Program-made: the position numbers and the translations under genes | Part shown: positions 36,280 through 45,096 of the stretch, piece by piece | How positions within the stretch are numbered: position 1 is the stretch's first letter | Layout of the letters: each line of letters begins with the position of its first letter | The notes under the pieces: model-generated | What the model saw: the letters and a program-made list of their open reading frames with translations, nothing else | The model's database searches: none | What the model was told of the DNA's origin: nothing | Source of the DNA: a virus | IMG/VR virus record: IMGVR_UViG_3300045738_002091 | Span: 1 to 57,301 of that record | Reading direction: 5' to 3' (one strand) | Length of the DNA: 57,301 nt

Positions 36280-38907
36280 TCAAGCGTTATTTTCTTTCTT
36301 ATCGGATTTTAATTGTGATAACTTAGTATAGATTTTTTGATCTTGAACTGAAATATTATAGGCGAAAATCGCATCTTCTTTTTTGGTTCCCCTGAGGATA
36401 ACGAGACTGCCTTTTTGGGGGTATCTTCCTCCGTTTTGGGATTTCATGTCGTCTACGCTATCGTTAAAAATGAGTACCGTGATTAATCCGGTTTCATCTT
36501 GGACTTCTGCTTTATAATAGCGCGTTCCTTTTCTTGATTTTCCAGTTCGATAGTCTATTACGGTTCCGGCAAGGGTAATTTTTTCATTTAGACCCGCCTC
36601 TTGCGCTTCGAAAACAGACATCAAATCGCTTCTCTTGTCAGCGTAGATTTCTCTTAACGTCTTATTGTAGGTGAATCCGAGAAGAGTCCTTTCATAATAC
36701 CAATTTGCCAGATCTTCTGATTTTTGATTTATGTCGTAAATTTCTTTGTATGGTTTGTATCGTTTCCTAATGGTTTCTTTTCTGGAATCTTTAATTAGGG
36801 GGCGACCCTTTTCATCGTTTAGTTTGCTTATGTGCCTTAATATTTCTAATAGGTTTTCTTTAAATTTTTCTTTATATTTTACTACAATTTTCTTTTCCCT
36901 AAAGGTCAAAATATTCCAAAGTTGTGCCTCAAGCACAGTCCGGCTTCTGGTCTGTTTCTCAGTTTCGAGTGCTCCTGCTTGAAGTAGGGCGGATAATATG
37001 CCGATTCCAATTTTAGCCTCTTCCGCTCCTTGAAACACTCCGAATTTGTTTGAGTATTTTTTTCTAAAACTCTGGAGCTTTTCAATTGATTTGTCAGAGA
37101 TCCCCTTTATAGACAAGAGGCCAAAACGAATGTTTTTATTTTCAATTGTAAAATCTAAATCAGATTTTAAAATATGAGGAGGTAAAAGCTTCATGTCAAA
37201 TTGATGAAGTTCTTTGTGGATTTTAGAAATTTCGTCAATCGGATCTCCCTCGTTTCGAGTCATCCTTAAAAGAGACAAGTAAAATTCTTTTGGATGTTTG
37301 AACTTAAGATAAATCGTAATTGCAGCAAGTGCAGCATAGGAAATGGAATGAGACTTGTTGAATGAGTAATTAGCAGAGTCTTCTAGAACTTTCCATAGTA
37401 CATTACTAATTTTTTTGTCCAGATTATTTTCTTTGACTTTGTTTTTAATTTTCTTTTTCCATTCACGAACTTCAGACACTTTCTTTTTGCCGACAATGCG
37501 GCGAAGGATTTCAGCTTCATCAAGAGTAAAGCCAACTTTATGAGCCATCTTCATTAGCTGTTCTTGATATAGGGCTACCCCTCCTGTCGATGCTAAAATG
37601 TCCTCAAAAAACGGATGAATTACGTCATAGGTTTCATTGTTTACATAGTTTGCGTATTGATTTACATACGCTAATGCTCCGGGTCTAGCTAAGGCTAAGA
37701 CCGCACTTAGTTGTTCTAAATTTTTAGGCTTAACTTTTCGGCAGACTCTAAAGTTCGTATCGGCTTCGATCTGAAATAATCCATGAGGCGCTTTAAGATC
37801 TTGGAGATTTTGATAGATGGCAGGATCGTTAAGGTCAATGTCTTCAGCATTTATTCCAATTTTCTTACATGCGTCATCAACAACGGAAGCACTACGTAAC
37901 CCAAGTATGTCCAATTTCACATTTGAAATGGATACGTAATTCATATCGTAACTGGTTATAGAGCTTTTATCAGAAGAAAGCTCCGTGGGGCAACAATCTT
38001 CGAGCTTATCATACGACAATGAAATTGCAGAAGCATGTACGCTTTTATTTTTTATGAGACCTCGAAGCTTAAGCGCAATTTTATAAGATTCTTCATTTTC
38101 ATCACACCAGTCTTTAAATTTGGGCTCTTCTTCATACGCCTCTTCAAGATCTTTAACAATCCCAAAGACTCTCGGGATCAGAGAAGTAACTTCATTCATC
38201 TCTTGTTCTGTTTTTTCTCCGACAATCTTACCGCATTCCTTCATTACGAGTTTCCCGCTAAGAGTGTTAAAGGTTACGATTTTTGACGTTCTTTCTGAAA
38301 AAAGCCCTTCAAGATATTTGATTACCGTCTGCCTATTATAATAACAAACGTCAACATCAATATCACACATCAATGATCCATCTAAGTATGTTACTCCATC
38401 TATTACTTGCTTCTTGGTGCGAGCTTTTGATATGAACCTTTCGAAAAAAAGATCATATTTAATCGGGTCTATTTTTGTTACCCCTATAAAAAACAAAATC
38501 AAGCTCCCAGCCGCAGAGCCTCGGCCCAATCCAATTGCTATTTTGTTTTCTTTGCAAAAATTAATTACCATCCATACTAAAAGGATGTAATCGGTAAACT
38601 CCAGTTCCTTAAGAACTTTTAATTCGTATTTTGCTCTCTTTATGTATTTTTTATACAGGTCAGAGTTCTTTTTTAAGCCTAAGCTTTCGAACCCTTCTAA
38701 GGAGAGAGCTCTGAGGAAATCATGATTTGAACAGTCCTCACTAAGCTTGTGCTTCCGTTTTAAATTTAAATCAATTTGAAAATTTGGAAGCCTTACTCCA
38801 TATAGGGGAAGGTTTATTTTTTTAAACTGCTTTAAAAATAATTTTTCGTTATTAGAATTCGAAACTGCCATCTTCTTGGACATCTGGTCCGGATGTATCG
38901 TCGTCAT
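36280..38907 (-). CDS. dnaE: DNA polymerase III alpha-type polymerase core (DnaE lacking PHP domain)
   Basis: This 875-residue replicative polymerase of family C starts exactly where the PHP domain of DnaE normally ends. Motifs in order: GRGSAAGS at about 128, MCDIDVDV at about 180 (two catalytic aspartates), HASAISL at about 290, VKLDILGL at about 330 (third aspartate region), GLFQIEAD and LARPG at about 375-400, YQEQLMKMAH, FNKSHSISYAA at about 515, a helix-hairpin-helix (LLSIKGIS) at about 595, and an OB-fold with AGTVIDYRTGKSRKG near 778. The missing N-terminal domain is encoded about 9.4 kb upstream at 48303-49064. Alternative starts at 38883 and 38871 exist; the ATG at 38907 overlaps the upstream gene by 56 bp. 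There is no intein signature. Confidence 0.93.
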   Translation of the reverse strand: MTTIHPDQMSKKMAVSNSNNEKLFLKQFKKINLPLYGVRLPNFQIDLNLKRKHKLSEDCSNHDFLRALSLEGFESLGLKKNSDLYKKYIKRAKYELKVLKELEFTDYILLVWMVINFCKENKIAIGLGRGSAAGSLILFFIGVTKIDPIKYDLFFERFISKARTKKQVIDGVTYLDGSLMCDIDVDVCYYNRQTVIKYLEGLFSERTSKIVTFNTLSGKLVMKECGKIVGEKTEQEMNEVTSLIPRVFGIVKDLEEAYEEEPKFKDWCDENEESYKIALKLRGLIKNKSVHASAISLSYDKLEDCCPTELSSDKSSITSYDMNYVSISNVKLDILGLRSASVVDDACKKIGINAEDIDLNDPAIYQNLQDLKAPHGLFQIEADTNFRVCRKVKPKNLEQLSAVLALARPGALAYVNQYANYVNNETYDVIHPFFEDILASTGGVALYQEQLMKMAHKVGFTLDEAEILRRIVGKKKVSEVREWKKKIKNKVKENNLDKKISNVLWKVLEDSANYSFNKSHSISYAALAAITIYLKFKHPKEFYLSLLRMTRNEGDPIDEISKIHKELHQFDMKLLPPHILKSDLDFTIENKNIRFGLLSIKGISDKSIEKLQSFRKKYSNKFGVFQGAEEAKIGIGILSALLQAGALETEKQTRSRTVLEAQLWNILTFREKKIVVKYKEKFKENLLEILRHISKLNDEKGRPLIKDSRKETIRKRYKPYKEIYDINQKSEDLANWYYERTLLGFTYNKTLREIYADKRSDLMSVFEAQEAGLNEKITLAGTVIDYRTGKSRKGTRYYKAEVQDETGLITVLIFNDSVDDMKSQNGGRYPQKGSLVILRGTKKEDAIFAYNISVQDQKIYTKLSQLKSDKKENNA

Positions 38908-39100
38908 CTTCTTCTCTTATGTCAAGAACCAACTGTTCTAAGACTGCCAAAATTGCCTTTTTTGACGTTGGTGATTTGATTTGTAAAAAAACGTCAACTT
39001 TATCACTGCGACTCCCTTCCCTAAGGGCAAGGATGATATAATCCATATTTTCAGCATCCAGTTTTTCAGTGAGGTCGTAAATGTGATCAAGCGACGGCAT
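38852..39100 (-). CDS. Small acidic protein upstream of the polymerase core
   Basis: This is an 82-residue protein from the ATG at 39100; an upstream in-frame TTG at 39136 is less likely. The first 60 residues look like a small alpha/beta domain (MDYIILALREG ... VDVFLQIKSP ... AILAVLEQLVLDI). The C-terminus is strongly acidic and ends EDGSFEF. An acidic tail with terminal aromatics is typical of phage and bacterial ssDNA-binding or replisome-contact peptides, but the body is not recognised. It is read with the polymerase core, whose start it overlaps, and is the first gene after the plus-strand adhesin island. A promoter-like TTGACT ... TTATTT pair lies just before it. Confidence 0.65.
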   Translation of the reverse strand: MPSLDHIYDLTEKLDAENMDYIILALREGSRSDKVDVFLQIKSPTSKKAILAVLEQLVLDIREEDDDDTSGPDVQEDGSFEF

Positions 39101-39108
39101 TTCCCTAA

Positions 39109-39136
39109 AAATAAGAGCGTTTAAGGAATAAGTCAA
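39109..39136 (-). promoter_or_regulatory. Candidate sigma-70-like promoter for the polymerase-core operon
   Basis: On the minus strand TTGACT (39131-39136) and TTATTT (39109-39114) are separated by 16 bp, in the 62-bp divergent gap. The pair aligns closely with the one before dnaB (TTGACTT, then TTATGTTT, same spacing). The predicted start of transcription would lie at or just before the ATG at 39100. Activity is inferred. Confidence 0.4.
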
Positions 39137-39146
39137 AGACTAATTT

Positions 39147-39155
39147 AGTGTAAAT
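39147..39155 (+). promoter_or_regulatory. AGTGTAAAT element before the second adhesin island
   Basis: AGTGTAAAT ends seven bases before the ATG at 39163, followed by CATATAT and no visible ribosome site. The first gene of the other plus-strand island (11087) has the same layout. It is a candidate promoter that would give a leaderless transcript. Confidence 0.42.
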
Positions 39156-39162
39156 CATATAT

Positions 39163-39543
39163 ATGGCACTTTCAAAAATTAATTTAGTAAGGCTGAAAAG
39201 TGGAGAAGCTCCCACTGATGGTAGCCTGATCACCTATGATTCTAATACTACGCTTTATCAAGCTCAAACTCAAACTGGTTTTCTCTATGAGGTTTCCCCA
39301 TATATTAAGCTAAGTGAAACCGATAACGATGCTAATTTTATATCCCTCGACTATGTTCCGTTGAACTCAATATCAGTAGACGGAACCTTGGTTGGGGTAG
39401 ATAATAGGATTGCAGATATAGGACCTTACGTTTTGACTCCCAATGAAGTTTCTGATGGGGCTTATTCTCAACATTTCATAAGCACAGATACCCCCGTCGA
39501 AGCTAGTGGTAAAGATGGGGATCTTTGGTTCGTGATTGCTTAG
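39163..39543 (+). CDS. Small fibre-associated structural protein
   Basis: This 126-residue protein heads the second plus-strand island. It begins MALSKINLVRLKSGEAPTDG, a start common in small phage fibre or baseplate-attachment proteins, and ends GKDGDLWFVIA, which resembles the DGD-x-W-F closing strand of many fibre proteins. The middle part is beta-rich with an SVDGTLVGVDNRI turn. It has no membrane or signal segment. Six bases separate its stop from the next ATG. It may be the adaptor or assembly partner of the two large adhesins that follow; this is inferred from order only. Confidence 0.65.
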   Translation: MALSKINLVRLKSGEAPTDGSLITYDSNTTLYQAQTQTGFLYEVSPYIKLSETDNDANFISLDYVPLNSISVDGTLVGVDNRIADIGPYVLTPNEVSDGAYSQHFISTDTPVEASGKDGDLWFVIA

Positions 39544-39549
39544 CTTAAC

Positions 39550-42500
39550 ATGAAGTTCAAAAGACATTTTTATATCAAGGACCTTGATAGGGAAATAGGC
39601 GCTATAGAAAATGTTCCCCTGTCTGAATCTATTGGATATGTGGGAGATCCCCACTGGGAAAAAGTAGGATTGTTAATACAGTCAAACGACATTAGTGAAA
39701 GCACGGATATTATAGATAAATCCCAATACAAACGTCCTTTAACCCTTAATGGTATCGAAAATTCAATAAGCCGCATACAAAATAATGATGAATTTAAACT
39801 CGACTATGGTAATTATAGTATCTGGGGAATCGAATCAAAAAAACGTATTTATGTAGGGCAACGGCATCAGAGTCATAATCTACATTGTCTTACGTGGGAT
39901 GTACATGGAAAATTAACGCTTCAGGATACGATAAATTTACCGATTACACCCGATGGGGAGCATGGTCAACCAACTGGTGGTTACAGAAGCGCAGTTTGGG
40001 GAGACGAAAATTATGTTTATATAGCCATTGGATATTTCGAGACCGACGTGTTCAACAATCCTTCTGAGGATGGCCACAATTGGGGCAGTGCCATTGCGGT
40101 TTTTTCTGTAAGCGATAGTGGCAAATTGGCTTTCGTAGAATATAAGTTTTTGCCAGAGGGCAATCAAACTATCAGAGGCATGTGGGGAGATGAACAATTT
40201 ATTTATGCTTCCGGACAGCATGGGTGGAAAATCAACGAAGGTGCGACAGCCGCTGGAGTGATTACTATTGATGACTTTTACGGTCCATTAATACTTATCT
40301 ATTCTAAAAATTCTGATGGTACGCTGTCTCTTGTTTCTTCAACGTATGATATGCAATCTGACCCTTTTTGGGATACAGGTAGGGCAGATGGGCCAAACCC
40401 AACCCTAGCTGGAACAGTCTTGTTGATACAATCTGATACTACAGACGGCAGCGTGGTGATTGTAGACTCATCCAGAAAAAATCACACAATTGTCGATAAC
40501 AACGTAAATCATAGTACCGTACATTCGAAATGGGGAAGTAGTTCTCTTTTATTCGATGGTGACGGAGACTATTTGGAAATTCAGATGGCAACCGCAAGGT
40601 CAAATGAATATCCACAGGGTAGGATAACAGATTTTGATTTTGATGGTCGTGATGTGACTATCGAATTTTGGTGGAAACACATTAATCATTCACCGAATGG
40701 CCACGTCGCGGCTTGGGGTTCCGGTTTCATGAAAGAGGATAGCCTAATGAGCAAGGGGCAAGTGAATTATAACGGCAATGGCTGGCAATTTCGATTAATG
40801 CAGGAAGATGATTCCATGTCTTATTGGAAAAAGGGAACCGTTTTATTCTCCTTGTACGGAGATATGCGCCCTGATGGGGACGACGAGCTCGGTGGGACTG
40901 GTCAGTTCGGAGGGGCTCATTTGGCTAGTGATCAAGCTCTTGATGATGGGGAATGGCATCATATCGCAGTTACAAGAGAAGCAGTCGGAGGGCTAGGTCA
41001 TTGGCGTATGTATGTAGATGGAGCATTACAAGATGGTGCTTCTATTGGTCCTCCAGTTTCTCCGGGCGAACCACAACTTGATGGAGTCCTCAGTCTTTAT
41101 AATACGTTTGATACAGATTGGGACCTTTTAATAGGAGCCGGAAGAAGATACGAGGATGGAAAGATTGGTTATTTCGGCAACTTTTATATGGAAGACATTA
41201 GAATAACTAAAGGCCGCCGACGATTTACAAACACGACAATAGGTCAAGAAGCGACTGGAGTAGAAAAACTTTTCAAGATCAGAAAACACCCAGCACTGAA
41301 CGCACAGTCGTTACCTCAGGAAGTGGGCGAGGTTCGATCCATCATCGAAAAAGATGGATATGTAAGTGCAAGTGTCGGAAATGGGTGGATCTCCTACGAA
41401 CTAAATAGAGAGACGGGAGAGCTAACCGTGACCGATGATGAGCCATCTTGGTCTTATTCTTATATGACAACTGCAGATTCGAAATTCAATTATTTAAAAG
41501 TGCATGGAACAATATACGCCTTTAGAACGACCAATGGAATTATTCACGATGTCGCCCCCACCAGCAGAAATCCCGAGGGTTCTGTTTCTCTCGAAAACCC
41601 AATAACTTCTAGTTACACAGTCGTTGCCGCAGACAAAGACTATGTTTACGTAGCTGGAGTGACACAAGATCATGAAAAACACCTTTTATTTGGTACTGGC
41701 GTTAAGACTTATGATGCTAGGATTTCAGTCTATTCCGTGGATGAAGAAACAGGGATTTGGACTCTTATTGCTTCCTACTATACTCGAAATTTATCGAATG
41801 GTAGAGATTACCTTGCGCCGTCCGATCTTTGGGTGGGTGGTGGTTTTATTTTTGCTTCGATAAGCGACAATTTATCATCTTTTAAATTTTTTCAATCCGG
41901 TAAAAGCACAACGGAAGACTCTCAAATTTCTACCGCTCTTTCTTTTGATGGAATAGATGATTCTATCACCACGCCAAAAATCGATTTCGATGAATTTGGG
42001 AGTGACGACTTTACCATAGAATGTTGGGTAAATAGTACTGGTAATCCAAGTGCGATGATGCAACCACTTATTTCCAAGGTTAAGTCTGGTTCAATCTACC
42101 ACCCGCAAGGGTGGGTTTTAGGGGTGCTGTCCTCGACTAGCAAAGGCCGCTTGTTATTTTACGATCAGCAAACCATAGAAGAATACGGAGTAATATTTCT
42201 TGGCTCGAAGTACGACATTCTTGATGGTCAGTGGCATCACGTTGCCGTTACTAGAAAAGATGGCTTAATTTCTCTTTGGGTTGATGGAAAAATTGAATCA
42301 AGGCAATCGGATGGGGCAACTGCTGTAGTCTCTGATTCTTTTCCTCCTTTCGTAGGCGATGGCCAAGTAATCCAAATTGGAGAACTCTATTCTAGTAATG
42401 TTTATAGTAGAAACTATGAAAATTTCTTCAAGGGTCTTCTTGACGATATCAGAATCACAAGTCACGCAAGATATGACACAAATTTCGACGTATCGAAAGA

Positions 42501-45096
42501 ACCGTCCCCTACTTACCTACAACAGTTATCCCCCATAAAGTTAAAATTTAGAGGAGGTAGCCTTTCAGAAAAGGAAACTCAGAAATTCGCCCTTAATCCT
42601 ATTGATTATTCCGCTTTGAAAAATAAGGTATTATTTGGCAATAGGGGCCAAAAAAATGGTTTCATGTATAGAGATTCTGAAAGATCGCTTGAACGCGGTC
42701 TTGTGGACGTTTGGGGAGGTGGAAAATTTATTTACGGAGTTGCTTACAATACATGGACAGAAGGCGGGTTTCGTGTTTATTCCCGTAATGCTTCAGGTAA
42801 ATTAACGCTTAGGGGTTCTCATGGTGGTCTTGGCCAAGAGGGGCGAGGCGTTTGGGCAGATGATGGGCTTGTGCTTGCAGCTTTAGGAAGTGGAGGACTT
42901 AGGTCTTATTCTATTAGCGATGAAGGAATTCCCACTACGCTAGAGACACTAGATACTACTTATGCGAGACAAGTTTTCGTAAAAAAAGACGGCAACCCCG
43001 GCAGTCCAACTTATCTTACCAGATTTGTTTTTTTAGCTGATCACACATATTTAAGAGTCTATAAGCAGATTGGTGAAGGCCGCGAATCACTTCCTGCATC
43101 ATCGGATTTAATAAATGTACATAATGAATCGACTTGGGGTGGTTCTAGAAGTAGCATTTGTAGTGGCGTTTGGGCCGATGATGAGTGGGTTTATTCTTCT
43201 CAGACTAATTGGGGTTTATATATTTGGAAAGTCGTCGATGCCGGAACTCTTGAATACTATAATGGACACGCCAGAGGAGACCCATACTCTTATACATATA
43301 ATGCACGTCACGTTTGGTCAGATGGAAATTTTATTTATGTATCTTATGGAAAAGATGGTTTATATGTTTACAAATGGAACCCTGCGTGGGGGAGTAGAGG
43401 AACGCTAGAACTTAAGAGTCGTGTTTCAGTAAGCTCGTACAAGGTTTGGGGGGATGGAGATTTTATTTATGTAGTTGACAGGAAAAAATTACATATTTAC
43501 ACCGTCTCTTCGGGGGGAAATATGACTCTCAGAGATTCAATTAGCAAAGACGATTCATCAGAACTAAGTGTTTGGGGAGATGGGAAATTTATTTATACTG
43601 CCAATAGGCTAGAGGGTGCAGATCTGTGCAAGGGTGGATTATATAGTTACTCCCTTGTCGAAGCTCGCGGGAAAGAAACACAGATATACCCATCGAGTAA
43701 TAAAGAGGGTCCGGTTCATGACTTAAATTGTACTTGGCCGCCGGTCACATTTGGGAACGGGCATTTCATAGAGGGATATCGCTATACTGAAGATCCTCTG
43801 GGCGTTCGGAATGGTCATGGCCGTACAATATACGATGGAGTAGGTTTAAATAGACACCCATACATAAGCCCATGCAGTAAAACGTGTGATCATGCCAGTT
43901 GGCTCTTTAATTCAATTAGTGCTAATGTTCCGCCTTATTACGGCTCAATGACACAGAGTGAAAACATGAACAATCCCTTGGGAGACTTTAGGCATTTTTT
44001 ATCGACGGGAGACCAAGAAGCATACGGAATCGATGATCAGGGAAATTATCTTAAAATCTCAAGCAAAGAAAGTGATGCATACGATTTTGCTAATTTGGAT
44101 TTTACAATCGAATTTTGCGTAAGAATACTTCCCATAGTCACAAAATTAGAAAAGCCCGGAGCATACAATGTCGAAACGGGAATGGGCAAAAGAATCATTC
44201 TTATGAATGGCTCAAGTTGGGTTATAGGGTATGATTGGGATAGTCTTGGGTTCTTTGCGGTAGCCCAGAGAGATACAAAAGAGTCGTATGACCAAGGCAT
44301 TGGGCTTTCGAGTAATTCGCGTAGCCTTTCTACTTTTTATACGGGGACAGCAAGTCCTCCTCATGTTCTTAATTGGGAAAGGGACGATAGCTCGGGAATG
44401 GATGTCAGACTAGGAGGTCAATTTTATGATGATAATCATTGGCATCATGTAGCATTTACTAGGCATGGAAATAGTTTGTCATTGTTTGTAGATGGTTTTT
44501 TGAAAGACAAAATAAGTATAGATAGCAGCGTAAGCTATGCCCAAGATGGTTGGAATAATTATGGATATCTATATGGTCCAAGCGTTGCACAAACAACAAA
44601 GCCATCTAATATAGTTTACATAGGCAAAGATTCGGGTAATCTTGTAATAGACGAACCGTGGTTTCGAAACGTACGATTTACTCAGGGAAGTTATGGAGGT
44701 GCAACATTGGTAACCAATGTATGGAATAGCACTCTATCGAATATTCCAGCTATACTGGGTACTCCCTTCAACACCTCGTTCCCCCTCTACCCCTCAAGAA
44801 ATTGGAAAGAAGGTGTGCCAAATTTAATGGGCGCTAATGGGACAATTGATGAAACCTCTTATCACCTTTTCGGCAGTATGGATTTTATGAGAATTATAAA
44901 AGGTCATGCAGAATACACTGAAAATTTTCTCCCATGCCCTAATTTTGACCTCAAAGTCTCACTCCCCACTCATTGGAGAAGGGTCAATGGACTTTCCGTA
45001 AAAAATAAAAATACAAAAATCGGAGAAACAGCAGCCACTTGGAAAGAGGTGGTAAATGGCTACCTTAAAGTCAATAACGTATGGGAGATACAATAA
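39550..45096 (+). CDS. Large adhesin with three LamG domains and beta-propeller repeats
   Basis: The protein has 1848 residues. Propeller-type repeats with the motif V-W-G-D-x-x-F-I-Y occur near residues 150-215 (WGDENYVYIAIG, MWGDEQFIYASG) and 1052-1377 (VWGGGKFIYGVA, VWSDGNFIYVSYG, VWGDGDFIYVVD, VWGDGKFIYTAN). LamG/concanavalin-like domains lie at about 280-557, 794-977 and 1490-1717, each with the W-H-H-[IV]-A-[VF]-T-R and VDG strands (for example DGEWHHIAVTRE and DGQWHHVAVTRK). The C-terminus ends VVNGYLKVNNVWEIQ, a typical fibre closing strand. LamG domains suggest glycan binding, consistent with host recognition. The TAA is followed directly by the ATG of the next gene, but here the two proteins are clearly different. 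Confidence 0.85.
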   Translation: MKFKRHFYIKDLDREIGAIENVPLSESIGYVGDPHWEKVGLLIQSNDISESTDIIDKSQYKRPLTLNGIENSISRIQNNDEFKLDYGNYSIWGIESKKRIYVGQRHQSHNLHCLTWDVHGKLTLQDTINLPITPDGEHGQPTGGYRSAVWGDENYVYIAIGYFETDVFNNPSEDGHNWGSAIAVFSVSDSGKLAFVEYKFLPEGNQTIRGMWGDEQFIYASGQHGWKINEGATAAGVITIDDFYGPLILIYSKNSDGTLSLVSSTYDMQSDPFWDTGRADGPNPTLAGTVLLIQSDTTDGSVVIVDSSRKNHTIVDNNVNHSTVHSKWGSSSLLFDGDGDYLEIQMATARSNEYPQGRITDFDFDGRDVTIEFWWKHINHSPNGHVAAWGSGFMKEDSLMSKGQVNYNGNGWQFRLMQEDDSMSYWKKGTVLFSLYGDMRPDGDDELGGTGQFGGAHLASDQALDDGEWHHIAVTREAVGGLGHWRMYVDGALQDGASIGPPVSPGEPQLDGVLSLYNTFDTDWDLLIGAGRRYEDGKIGYFGNFYMEDIRITKGRRRFTNTTIGQEATGVEKLFKIRKHPALNAQSLPQEVGEVRSIIEKDGYVSASVGNGWISYELNRETGELTVTDDEPSWSYSYMTTADSKFNYLKVHGTIYAFRTTNGIIHDVAPTSRNPEGSVSLENPITSSYTVVAADKDYVYVAGVTQDHEKHLLFGTGVKTYDARISVYSVDEETGIWTLIASYYTRNLSNGRDYLAPSDLWVGGGFIFASISDNLSSFKFFQSGKSTTEDSQISTALSFDGIDDSITTPKIDFDEFGSDDFTIECWVNSTGNPSAMMQPLISKVKSGSIYHPQGWVLGVLSSTSKGRLLFYDQQTIEEYGVIFLGSKYDILDGQWHHVAVTRKDGLISLWVDGKIESRQSDGATAVVSDSFPPFVGDGQVIQIGELYSSNVYSRNYENFFKGLLDDIRITSHARYDTNFDVSKEPSPTYLQQLSPIKLKFRGGSLSEKETQKFALNPIDYSALKNKVLFGNRGQKNGFMYRDSERSLERGLVDVWGGGKFIYGVAYNTWTEGGFRVYSRNASGKLTLRGSHGGLGQEGRGVWADDGLVLAALGSGGLRSYSISDEGIPTTLETLDTTYARQVFVKKDGNPGSPTYLTRFVFLADHTYLRVYKQIGEGRESLPASSDLINVHNESTWGGSRSSICSGVWADDEWVYSSQTNWGLYIWKVVDAGTLEYYNGHARGDPYSYTYNARHVWSDGNFIYVSYGKDGLYVYKWNPAWGSRGTLELKSRVSVSSYKVWGDGDFIYVVDRKKLHIYTVSSGGNMTLRDSISKDDSSELSVWGDGKFIYTANRLEGADLCKGGLYSYSLVEARGKETQIYPSSNKEGPVHDLNCTWPPVTFGNGHFIEGYRYTEDPLGVRNGHGRTIYDGVGLNRHPYISPCSKTCDHASWLFNSISANVPPYYGSMTQSENMNNPLGDFRHFLSTGDQEAYGIDDQGNYLKISSKESDAYDFANLDFTIEFCVRILPIVTKLEKPGAYNVETGMGKRIILMNGSSWVIGYDWDSLGFFAVAQRDTKESYDQGIGLSSNSRSLSTFYTGTASPPHVLNWERDDSSGMDVRLGGQFYDDNHWHHVAFTRHGNSLSLFVDGFLKDKISIDSSVSYAQDGWNNYGYLYGPSVAQTTKPSNIVYIGKDSGNLVIDEPWFRNVRFTQGSYGGATLVTNVWNSTLSNIPAILGTPFNTSFPLYPSRNWKEGVPNLMGANGTIDETSYHLFGSMDFMRIIKGHAEYTENFLPCPNFDLKVSLPTHWRRVNGLSVKNKNTKIGETAATWKEVVNGYLKVNNVWEIQ

